In this document: positions 1 through 5,916 of the stretch, one piece after another
Layout: each line of letters begins with the position of its first letter
Numbering within the stretch: position 1 is the stretch's first letter
NCBI GenBank assembly: GCA_045600525.1
Contig: JAZRYC010000080.1
Coordinates: forward strand, 1-5,916
From: F23-D06 sp045600525
Lineage (GTDB): Bacteria > Bacteroidota > Bacteroidia > Bacteroidales > WCHB1-69
Direction of reading: 5' to 3'
DNA: 5,916 bases
Position numbers and translations under genes: made by a program
Notes under the pieces: generated by a model
The model's input: the letters and a program-made list of their open reading frames with translations, nothing else
What the model was told of the DNA's origin: nothing
Database searches by the model: none

Positions 1-473
1 ATCTTATCCACATGAAAACCAAGCATATTCCTGACTTGCGAAAGAAAATTGGAATGGTTTTCCAAGATTATCAGCTTTTGAACGATAAGACGGTGATAGA
101 GAATCTGATGTTTGTGCTGCGTGCTACTCGGTGGAAGGATAAAACGGCTATGTTGAATCGTTGTGAGGAGGTACTGTCTTTGGTGGGGTTGGCTACGAAG
201 GATTTCAAATTGCCTTCCCAACTTTCCGGCGGCGGGCAACAACGCGTTTGCATTGCCCGTGCGTTGCTGAACAGCCCAGACCTCATTCTGGCAGACGAAC
301 CTACTGGTAATTTGGACCCCATCACTTCCGAAGAAATTTTCCAAGTGTTTCATAATATCAATAAGTCGGGTACAACTATTTTGATGGCAACGCATAATTT
401 CTCCATGATAGACAAGTTTCCGTCTCGAACCATCTGTGTTGAAGACGGCAAGCTTATTGACTCTATGGTATAA
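1..473 (+). CDS. ftsE: FtsE-like ABC transporter ATP-binding protein, 5'-truncated by the window edge
   Basis: This is the C-terminal two thirds of an ABC ATPase of the FtsE/LolD kind. The open frame runs from the window edge (frame of base 3), so the ATG at base 12 is probably internal, and the Walker A motif lies outside the window. In order, and counting from that Met, one sees the Q-loop region VFQDYQLL (residues 16-23), the signature LSGGGQQR (71-78), Walker B plus D-loop LILADEPTGNLD (91-102) and the switch histidine in MATHN (125-129). FtsE is known to pair with the membrane protein FtsX in the divisome and to couple ATP hydrolysis to activation of peptidoglycan hydrolases; no ftsX is visible here, as I would expect in Bacteroidota. 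The signature has Gly where FtsE proteins usually have Glu or Gln. The stop codon overlaps the start of the next gene. The ABC ATPase call is certain; FtsE rather than another small exporter ATPase is likely. Confidence 0.85.
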   Translation, partial: LIHMKTKHIPDLRKKIGMVFQDYQLLNDKTVIENLMFVLRATRWKDKTAMLNRCEEVLSLVGLATKDFKLPSQLSGGGQQRVCIARALLNSPDLILADEPTGNLDPITSEEIFQVFHNINKSGTTILMATHNFSMIDKFPSRTICVEDGKLIDSMV

Positions 474-1390
474 TGCTTTCTATTCTTATTCCGACATACA
501 ACTTCGACATTTCCTCGTTGGTTGAAGCTCTACTTCATCAGACGAGGCAGTTGAATATTCCTTTTGAGATCATTATTGAAGATGATGCCTCCACGGAGGA
601 ACGTTTCCGAATAAGCAATCGAAAACTGGTCGCCGAACCAGAGGTTTCCTATTATCAAAACAAGTATAATCTTGGTCGGTCCAAAGTGCGCAACCATTTG
701 GCTGAAGCAGCCCAATATCCATTGCTGCTGATTATGGATTGTGATGCCGGTATGAAGCATTCGGATTTTATTTCTAAATATATCCAGTTTTCCCAAAATG
801 ACTCCCATTCAAAGCACCCCTATGTTGTCTTGGGAGGTGTGGTTTATCGTGAAATGCTTCCTGATCAATCCTTTCGCCTGCGTTGGAAGTATGGGGTCGA
901 ACGTGAACAACGTTCTGCGGCCTTGCGCAATATCAATCCCTACCAACATTTTACACCATTTAATATGCTTATTTCCAAGGAAGTCTTTTCTCTTTGTCGC
1001 TTTGATGAATCTTTGGATACGTATGGGTTTGAGGATACACTCTTTGGAGAACAACTCCGGCAGTTGAATATTCCGGTGTTCCATGTGGATAATGAATTAT
1101 ATCACGATGGCATTGATTCCAATGAGATCTATTTGCAAAAGGTGGAGTCGTCGGTGTCTAATCTGCTGAAGTTGCATGCGGATGGAAAATTGTCCGAATC
1201 GTTTGTTCAGGACAGTAGGCTGATGCAGACTTATTACAAACTCAAACGTCTTCGTCTGATTGAAATAACCCGTTTTGTCCTTCGGATAAATCAGCGACTA
1301 ATCCAATGGATGACATTGAAACAATATAGTCTGAAATGCTTGGACCTATATAAATTGTGGCGTTTTTTAGAAGGTGTGCGTACTCTTTAG
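473..1390 (+). CDS. Family 2 glycosyltransferase
   Basis: This 305-residue protein has the GT-A fold signature of GT2 enzymes, which transfer a sugar from a nucleotide donor to an acceptor at the cytoplasmic face of the membrane. The N-terminus LSILIPTYN begins the first Rossmann strand. An acidic EDD follows at residues 36-38, and the metal-binding DxD is D89-C90-D91. Later come FNMLISKEVF (163-172) and the motif GFEDTLFGEQL (185-195), whose E187/D188 sit where GT2 enzymes keep the catalytic base. No membrane segment or signal peptide is visible, and the C-terminus is basic and rich in Leu and Arg, so peripheral membrane binding is possible. The start is fixed by the TAATG overlap with the ftsE-like stop, which implies translational coupling. 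Donor and acceptor cannot be read from the sequence; a role in surface polysaccharide or cell-wall glycan is inference. It ends 5 bases before the opposing gene's stop. Confidence 0.9.
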   Translation: MLSILIPTYNFDISSLVEALLHQTRQLNIPFEIIIEDDASTEERFRISNRKLVAEPEVSYYQNKYNLGRSKVRNHLAEAAQYPLLLIMDCDAGMKHSDFISKYIQFSQNDSHSKHPYVVLGGVVYREMLPDQSFRLRWKYGVEREQRSAALRNINPYQHFTPFNMLISKEVFSLCRFDESLDTYGFEDTLFGEQLRQLNIPVFHVDNELYHDGIDSNEIYLQKVESSVSNLLKLHADGKLSESFVQDSRLMQTYYKLKRLRLIEITRFVLRINQRLIQWMTLKQYSLKCLDLYKLWRFLEGVRTL

Positions 1391-2653
1391 TTGGGTCAGA
1401 AATTGAACATGACTTGTGCCCGTAGCTCTGTCTTGTGTGGCGCTTTGATTTCGTTGAGACCGCTCCCAATCGTTTCTTTATCCAAATAGTATGTGCGTGA
1501 TAGACGTAGCCAACAGCTGAACCATTTGCGTTTGTAATGTAATACAAGATATCCTCGAATGCCCTGATAATAATAGGATCCGATGGTGAAGGCGTAATAG
1601 ACATCGTCTTCGTAGGCGTAGAGACGTTCGTCATAACTGTCTGTATTGAAAAATGCGATTCTGCCATGCAGGGAAAGTCCCAACTGCTCCATATTCAAGG
1701 CAATGTCCTGGTAAAGAAGAATACCGTGACGCTTTGCAGATACGTTTCTGTCAGCATTCATTAGCCAATCAATCCCTGTTTTTAGTTTTAGTAATGGATA
1801 TGGTACGTTTGTCCATAAAAGGTGTATTTTGTGTCTGCGACGCTCCTCGATTTCTCGATAGAATGTGTTCCCTTTTCCGTTCTGGGGCTTACTGCGAAAG
1901 GTGTATTTTAATTGTAGTTGGCTATGGTGACTGATTTCAAGATTCGAATTCAAGCCAAATTCTATGCAATCAACAGGCGCATCGGTTTGATAGGATAGAT
2001 CGGTAAGACGATAATAGTCAGCAAAGAGGTTCAGTTCCAAGGAACGCCCGAGGATATGGCTGCTGGTAAGGTATAGTCCACTTTCTCCCGAATGACTGCT
2101 TTGGGCGCTGAATCCGTTGCCTAGGGGGGCAGAGAATTTTTTTCCATAATGCCGAAACGCGATGGCCAGTTTTGAAGCAGGAGTAAGATTGAATAATGCC
2201 GATTCTAAGACTGCAATAGCCCCGTGGCGATCAACGGCAAATTCTCCGAATAGGAGGAATTGCCTTTTTAAAATGATACGATGATCCAGAGCGGCGTTGA
2301 ATGAGGTCGCTTGAAAGGTGCTGACAAGTCGGTCGGAAACATTGCCGGAAGTGTCAGTGATGCTAAAACCGATGATGCGTGCGCCAATGCTGAATCTTGG
2401 CTTATGGTAGGAAAAGTCGAATCCGTAGGCATTGTCCAAGCTGCCGAATAGATGGCCGAAGAAAATTGTTGCCGCATATTGTCGCGTGCCAAGAGTGGCA
2501 GCAGTGCCTCTTAAGAACTCCCCTTCATTAGTGGGGGCAATCGCTCGTATGCCGCTGCTGAATCTGCGAATAGAGTTGATGTCTCCACCTCTGCCTGATA
2601 GAAGAGAACTGCCTACGGCGATTCCTTGCCCAAAGTTTAACCTATAATCCCCA

Positions 2654-2674
2654 ATGACTGCTGAACGCAGTCAT
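2654..2674. repeat. Perfect 8-bp inverted repeat enclosing the in-frame TGA
   Basis: The arms are ATGACTGC (2654-2661) and GCAGTCAT (2667-2674), exact reverse complements, with a 5-base loop. On the minus strand a G-T wobble could add a ninth pair. The TGA stop lies within one arm and its complement TCA (in the opposite arm) falls across GTC ATT codons. There is no T-run on either strand, so it does not look like a terminator. Confidence 0.85.
2671..2673 (-). other. In-frame TGA interrupting the HhH/barrel gene
   Basis: On the minus strand the codons read GGA TGA CTG CGT TCA. The frame upstream and downstream is identical, with no net insertion or deletion, and the protein either side reads KDFG then LRSAVIGDY. 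The sense codon may have been CGA (Arg), one C-to-T transition away, since a basic residue fits between DFG and LRS; this is inference. TGA is also the natural stop of this same gene at 1396-1398, so genome-wide reassignment of TGA to an amino acid is unlikely. Confidence 0.9.
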
Positions 2675-3277
2675 CCGAAATCCTTAATCTGTATGCTGCC
2701 TGCATAAAAGTCGAATCCTTGTTTTTGTTTGCCTTTGAAAAATTCCTCTCCAGCATCTTTCTCGCCAGCAATTTTTATGAATAGTTTGCCCTGTGACTCA
2801 AAACTGTATCGCCAGCAAAGATGACTGGGTGAACCTTCGTAATGATTGCTTCGCGAGGTGTCGTAGCCGGTTTGCTTCTCCAAAATTTGACCGTATCTCA
2901 TCAATAATTGGGAATGACTGCTCCGCCATAGGTTTTTAAAGAAATGCAGCTTTTGTGGTGGCGGTTGTATGCGGCATCTTTCTTTGATTTTTTCAATGTC
3001 GTAATCGGAAAATCCATCTATAGCAGCAGCTTCGTAAATGCTGACTAATGGCCCGTATGTCTCTATGTATAATTGCAGTTGATAATATTGAAAATCTGTG
3101 AAATGAAATATTTTAATGGCCTGCTCATAGGTAATCTCGTTTAGATTGATTTTTCCTGAAATGTTCCATTCGCTTATTTCTTCAATAAGTTCGTCTGTTG
3201 CCGGAGCGCTACCTTCTTCTAGTGGCTCCATTATTGATTCCAAAATGTCGATTTTCTCGTCAGGAAAGGATAAGATA

Positions 3278-4135
3278 CTATCTGACTGGGCGACAACGAG
3301 AGGAAGAAGTAGTAGACAAATTCCTAGGAGGAATGTGTTTGTGAATAGGGCTTTCATGGATAGTTTGTTTTAAATCGAATTGGTAATGAACGGATGCCTC
3401 TAAAGAGAAACTGTTTTGATAGTACCATTCTGTTCGGAATCCGAATTGGATGTTTTTATGGAGAACGAAAACACCGATACCACATTTTCGCAGCCTGCAC
3501 TCTCCATCAAAAATGATTAGCGGTATGGGATGATAGCATAGCCCAATACCGAAGTCTATTTCTCCTGGAAGATATTGTGATAAGTTAGCATAGAATAGAA
3601 TCTTTTTGCTGCTTTGAAAATGCGCCTGAAGGGAGTAATGCATGGGGATGACGTCTCTTCCAATGACTCCATAACGCATACGGATAGGGTTGAAGAGTTG
3701 GATGCCAAATCCGATTTTGTGACTGATTTGGTAACAGCAGGATATGTCAATGGTAAAGGAATGTCGGCATGTATAATGTTCGGCGTGCTGCATGAGATAT
3801 ATAGTTCGGAGCATGACGGACAGTCTTTTCCCAAACAATCGTCCGTAGCCGACGCCCAAGCTTAGGTTACCGTAGGAATGGTAACCATAGTGTTCTATGT
3901 CAATAGAAAAATTGTTTTTATCATAGTTGAATCCCAAGGAAAGTGATTTTCGCATGAGCTCTTTTGTGAAGAAGTCGTTTTGAAGTTTACACGAAAATTC
4001 AGAATGTGTGATGTAAGTTTGACTGGCCGGAATGTTTCGGCCTATTTGTGAAAAATAAAAAGAGGCTAAGTCATCTTGTGCGGTACAAGATAAAATAGAG
4101 AATAGAAGTAGAATCACCCAAAGTGTTGCTTTCAT
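3278..4135 (-). CDS. Exported outer-membrane beta-barrel-like protein with an out-of-place C-terminal tail
   Basis: This 285-residue protein is probably exported to the outer membrane; its function is unknown. The frame is open up to 4225, but the ATG at 4133-4135 is chosen because a signal peptide follows directly (Lys2, hydrophobic residues 4-16, then CTA|QD). Cys17 preceded by ILS is a weak lipobox, so a lipoprotein is possible but less likely. The added upstream residues would also lie in the AT-rich promoter region. The mature part is a series of short alternating strands rich in Tyr, Phe and Gly, for example LSLGVGYGRLFGKRLSV, and a barrel-like end SVHYQF at about residue 253. It resembles PorV/PorQ-like barrels I recall next to HhH proteins in Bacteroidales, with a shortened N-terminal section; this assignment is tentative. 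A 32-residue polar tail follows and overlaps the start of the HhH gene by 80 bases, suggesting loss of the original stop by a small indel. Confidence 0.7.
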   Translation of the reverse strand: MKATLWVILLLFSILSCTAQDDLASFYFSQIGRNIPASQTYITHSEFSCKLQNDFFTKELMRKSLSLGFNYDKNNFSIDIEHYGYHSYGNLSLGVGYGRLFGKRLSVMLRTIYLMQHAEHYTCRHSFTIDISCCYQISHKIGFGIQLFNPIRMRYGVIGRDVIPMHYSLQAHFQSSKKILFYANLSQYLPGEIDFGIGLCYHPIPLIIFDGECRLRKCGIGVFVLHKNIQFGFRTEWYYQNSFSLEASVHYQFDLKQTIHESPIHKHIPPRNLSTTSSSRCRPVR

Positions 4136-4164
4136 GGTGTGAACGTGATTTTTTGTTTTCGCTG

Positions 4165-4172
4165 CAAAGATA
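4165..4172 (-). promoter_or_regulatory. Probable -7 promoter element for the barrel/HhH gene pair
   Basis: Read on the minus strand this is TATCTTTG, an exact match to the TAnnTTTG -7 element known for the main sigma factor of Bacteroidota. It sits about 30 bases upstream of the ATG at 4135, which would give a leader of roughly 20-25 bases. The sequence upstream (4173-4250) is very AT-rich. No clear TTTG is seen at the expected -33 distance, so the match rests on one box and its position. Confidence 0.5.
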
Positions 4173-4258
4173 TAAAATATATTATTAATATATGAAAAAT
4201 TTGCAATAATTTTTATATTTAACAAATTATTGTTAAATATATTTGTCTGGTAAGCTGC

Positions 4259-4293
4259 AAAAAAAAAAGGTCACCTTTTCAAGAAGGTGACCT
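4259..4293 (-). terminator. Rho-independent terminator of the ATP synthase operon
   Basis: On the minus strand the transcript would form a perfect 10-bp stem, AGGTCACCTT pairing with AAGGTGACCT (arms 4284-4293 and 4268-4277), with a 6-base loop. It is followed at once by a run of T (the complement of ten A residues at 4259-4268, one of which is in the stem). It begins 24 bases after the atpG stop codon. On the plus strand the stem is followed by ATATAAATAT rather than a T-run, so it should act in one direction only. Confidence 0.92.
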
Positions 4294-4317
4294 ATATAAA
4301 TATAGTATATAATAAAC

Positions 4318-5196
4318 TTATCCCTTGAGGGCTTCGGCGCCGCTGACGATTTCAATGAGTTCGTTGGTGATCGAGGACTGTCTGGCGTTATTGTATTTCA
4401 GACGGAGGTCGCGGAGTATTTCCGTGGCATTATCGGTGGCTTTAGTCATAGAAATCATGCGTGCGCCATGTTCCGATGCGATGGAGTCAGCCAGTGTTTT
4501 GTACAACTGGGTCTTCATGATCTTGGGAATGAGCTCTTCCAATACTTCTTGTGGAGAAGGTTCTATGATGTAGTCGTTCTGCGTTTGGGATTCATTGTCC
4601 AAGTTGATATTTTGAATGGGCAAGAAAGGTTCCACAGTAACGCGTTGAGTGGCGGCGTTTACAAATTGGTTGTAAACAATGTCTACCTTGTCAATTTCGT
4701 GACGGAGAAATCCTTCTGTCAGGAAATCGGCTATTTTGGAAAGCTCGCTGAAATCGGGATTGTCGAGCAACGTTTCATTGTATTGGATGACGGGGTAAAG
4801 TTTACTCAATTGTTCGTTGCCTTTTTTGCCAATACAGATCAACCTGACACGTCCGTTTTTGTTTTGTTCGGCGTATTGCTCCTCTATAAGGTGGTTAACC
4901 TGTTTGACAATGTTGGCGTTGAAGGCACCGCAGAGACCCTTGTTGGAAGTGATGACTACCAATACGATGTTGTCTGAAGGTCTGTTCTCAAAAAGGGGCA
5001 TCTCGTACAATGAGGTGGATGCGGCTGACAGATCGCCAAGAATCTCATTGAGTTTTTCGGAGTATGGTCGCAGGTATTGGATGGCAGATTGTGCCCTCCG
5101 AAGTTTGGCTGCGGATACCAACTTCATGGAACTCGTAATCTTTTGGGTGGATTCGATGGAGCTGATGCGGGTTCTTATTTCCTTTAGGTTTCCCAT
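4318..5196 (-). CDS. atpG: F-type ATP synthase gamma subunit
   Basis: The gamma subunit forms the rotating central shaft of F1, linking proton flow through the c-ring to ATP synthesis at the alpha/beta interfaces. The 292-residue protein is full length for the family. The N-terminal helix has the family hallmark around KEIRTRISSIESTQKIT and SMKLVSAAKLRRAQ (residues 5-36). The middle shows the Rossmann-like domain (ITSNKGLCGAFN, about residues 83-94). The C-terminal helix that forms the other half of the coiled coil has the conserved TKATDNATEILRDL and ends with NELIEIVSGAEAL. The ATG is 2 bases after the atpA stop (TAA TC ATG), so the two genes are in one operon and probably translationally coupled. 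No strong Shine-Dalgarno is visible, which is normal in Bacteroidota. It is the last gene of the operon, followed by a strong terminator. Nothing unusual is seen. Confidence 0.98.
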   Translation of the reverse strand: MGNLKEIRTRISSIESTQKITSSMKLVSAAKLRRAQSAIQYLRPYSEKLNEILGDLSAASTSLYEMPLFENRPSDNIVLVVITSNKGLCGAFNANIVKQVNHLIEEQYAEQNKNGRVRLICIGKKGNEQLSKLYPVIQYNETLLDNPDFSELSKIADFLTEGFLRHEIDKVDIVYNQFVNAATQRVTVEPFLPIQNINLDNESQTQNDYIIEPSPQEVLEELIPKIMKTQLYKTLADSIASEHGARMISMTKATDNATEILRDLRLKYNNARQSSITNELIEIVSGAEALKG

Positions 5197-5198
5197 GA

Positions 5199-5916
5199 TT
5201 ATTTTTCAAATTTTTGGGCGACTTCGGCGCAGGCAGCCTGAATCTTCTGCATGATTTCATCATCGATCTTTCCGGCTCTCAAGGTGTCGAGAACATCTTG
5301 ATGAAGTTCGTGCATGTGATGGATGAAGGATGTTTCGAAGTTGCGAATATTGTTGATGGGGATTTTCTGGAGAAGACCGCGGGAGCCGCAGAAGATGATG
5401 GCGATTTGCTCTTCAACCTTGTATGGCGTGTACTGGGGTTGTTTAAGGATCTCCACGTTGCGGGCACCTTTGTCCAATACGAACTGGGTGGCGGCATCTA
5501 CGTCGGAACCGAATTTGGCAAAGGATTCCATCTCGCGATATTGCGCTTGGTCGAGTTTCAATGTTCCGGCCACTTTCTTCATGGATTTGTTTTGTGCGTT
5601 ACCGCCGACACGGGACAGGGAAATACCCACATTGATGGCCGGGCGAACGCCAGCGTTGAATAAGGATGTTTCCAAGAATATCTGTCCGTCGGTAATGGAA
5701 ATGACGTTGGTCGGAATATACGCGGAAACGTCACCTGCCTGTGTCTCAATGATGGGAAGTGCCGTGAGGGAGCCACCGCCCTTAACGATGGGCTTCAGGG
5801 ATTCCGGTAGATCATTCATCTGGCGTGCGATATCATCGGATTCGATAATCTTGGCGGCTCTTTCCAATAAACGGGAGTGGAGGTAGAACTCATCGCCGGG
5901 GTAGGCTTCACGCCCA
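5199..5916 (-). CDS. atpA: F-type ATP synthase alpha subunit, C-terminal part, truncated by the window edge
   Basis: The alpha subunit forms the F1 hexamer with beta and carries the non-catalytic nucleotide sites. The frame enters from the window edge reading REAYPGDEFYLHSRLLERAA, a stretch diagnostic of alpha. The TTG at 5865-5867 codes for an internal Leu and is not a start. Further on are the nucleotide-binding-domain segments AGDVSAYIPTNVISITDGQ and NAGVRPAINVGISLSRVGG. The Arg in SRVGG corresponds to the arginine finger that reaches into the catalytic site of beta. The C-terminal helical domain follows, with KVAGTLKLDQAQYREMESFAKF cut here for reference to residues around the KVAGTLKLD motif, and the protein ends VAQKFEK. 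About 239 codons are present, a little under half of a usual alpha subunit. The stop lies 2 bases before atpG. Confidence 0.98.
   Translation of the reverse strand, partial: GREAYPGDEFYLHSRLLERAAKIIESDDIARQMNDLPESLKPIVKGGGSLTALPIIETQAGDVSAYIPTNVISITDGQIFLETSLFNAGVRPAINVGISLSRVGGNAQNKSMKKVAGTLKLDQAQYREMESFAKFGSDVDAATQFVLDKGARNVEILKQPQYTPYKVEEQIAIIFCGSRGLLQKIPINNIRNFETSFIHHMHELHQDVLDTLRAGKIDDEIMQKIQAACAEVAQKFEK

Larger units (their letters stand above)
1396..3357 (-). pseudogene. Exported helix-hairpin-helix / outer-membrane barrel-like protein, interrupted by an in-frame TGA
   Basis: The frame from the ATG at 3355-3357 to the TGA at 1396-1398 is 654 codons and open except for a TGA at codon 229. 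The first part (3357-2671, 228 aa) has a signal peptide (hydrophobic residues 9-23, likely cleavage VVA|QS) and tandem ComEA-like HhH motifs at about residues 68-125, seen as INLNEITYEQA, YGPLVSIYEAAAIDGF and IEKI. It ends after the segment EKDAGEEFFKG (199-209). Downstream of the TGA the same frame continues with GDYRLNFGQGIAVG and many alternating aromatic strands, ending IGSGLNEI...MFNF with a terminal Phe typical of outer-membrane barrels. This matches the layout of HhH-containing proteins I recall from Bacteroidales; their function is unknown to me. The C-terminal part has no signal peptide, so it could not be exported alone; its apparent start at 2439 is a TTG inside the frame. Nonsense mutation, sequencing error or rare readthrough are all possible. 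It is probably co-transcribed with the gene at 3278-4135. Confidence 0.8.

Noticed and set aside
1242..1667. A 141-codon minus-strand open frame spanning the convergent junction
   Set aside because: It overlaps two real genes in other frames, has a low-complexity Ser/Thr-rich composition and no recognisable features.
1396..2439. A separate gene starting at TTG 2439
   Set aside because: The frame continues upstream without a break to 2670 with family-like sequence (GDYRLNFGQG, FLRG), there is no signal peptide at 2439, and the TTG is an ordinary Leu codon in the longer frame.
2671..2673. TGA as a selenocysteine codon or as a reassigned sense codon
   Set aside because: TGA is the true stop of the same gene at 1396-1398. 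The hairpin encloses the TGA with a loop only a few bases away, unlike a bacterial SECIS placed downstream, and no redox-active site is expected at this position.
4136..4225. A 30-residue N-terminal extension of the barrel-like protein from an ATG at 4225
   Set aside because: It would place the signal peptide at residues 31-50 and translate through the AT-rich promoter region that contains the TATCTTTG element.
4259..4293. The hairpin as an operator or as a terminator acting in both directions
   Set aside because: The long T-run occurs only on the minus-strand transcript, and its place just after atpG fits a simple operon terminator.
4468..4977. A 169-codon plus-strand open frame antisense to atpG
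   Set aside because: It lies wholly within a well-conserved gene on the other strand and shows no recognisable domain; it is a shadow frame.
5214..5886. Plus-strand open frames of 149 and 187 codons antisense to atpA
   Set aside because: Both fall within conserved atpA coding sequence and have no independent support.

Overview
The window looks like chromosomal DNA from a Bacteroidota species, most likely of the order Bacteroidales. Four things point there. An FtsE-type ATPase stands without an adjacent ftsX. The F1 ATPase genes run atpA then atpG, with atpG last. The two outer-membrane genes between these blocks resemble protein types I associate with Bacteroidales. A match to the Bacteroidota -7 promoter element (TAnnTTTG) lies just upstream of those two genes. 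No species can be named from the sequence alone.

Layout. On the plus strand, bases 1-1390 hold the 3' part of an ftsE-like ABC ATPase gene and a family 2 glycosyltransferase gene that overlap by one base (TAATG), so they are almost certainly co-transcribed. They converge on a minus-strand pair with only 5 bases between the stop codons and no visible terminator. The minus-strand pair (4135 down to 1396) encodes a small exported beta-barrel-like protein and a large exported protein with helix-hairpin-helix (HhH) repeats followed by a barrel-like domain. A 182-base AT-rich spacer (4136-4317) carries the probable promoter of this pair and the rho-independent terminator of the ATP synthase operon. 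The end of that operon, atpG complete and atpA partial, fills 4318-5916 on the minus strand.

The most notable feature is in the HhH/barrel gene. Its reading frame is open over 654 codons except for one TGA at codon 229 (2671-2673). Coding sequence resembling the family continues in the same frame on both sides, and the TGA lies inside a perfect 8-bp inverted repeat. This looks like a recent nonsense mutation, possibly templated by the palindrome, or a sequencing error. The partner gene upstream has a 32-residue C-terminal tail that runs 80 bases into the HhH gene, beyond the point where its barrel appears to end. Both members of the pair may therefore be damaged.

The ATP synthase genes are ordinary and intact. 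No RNA gene, mobile element, CRISPR array or clear defence or biosynthetic system is visible. I did not find a convincing new system; the closest candidate is the uncharacterised pair of exported barrel proteins, one of which carries HhH repeats.
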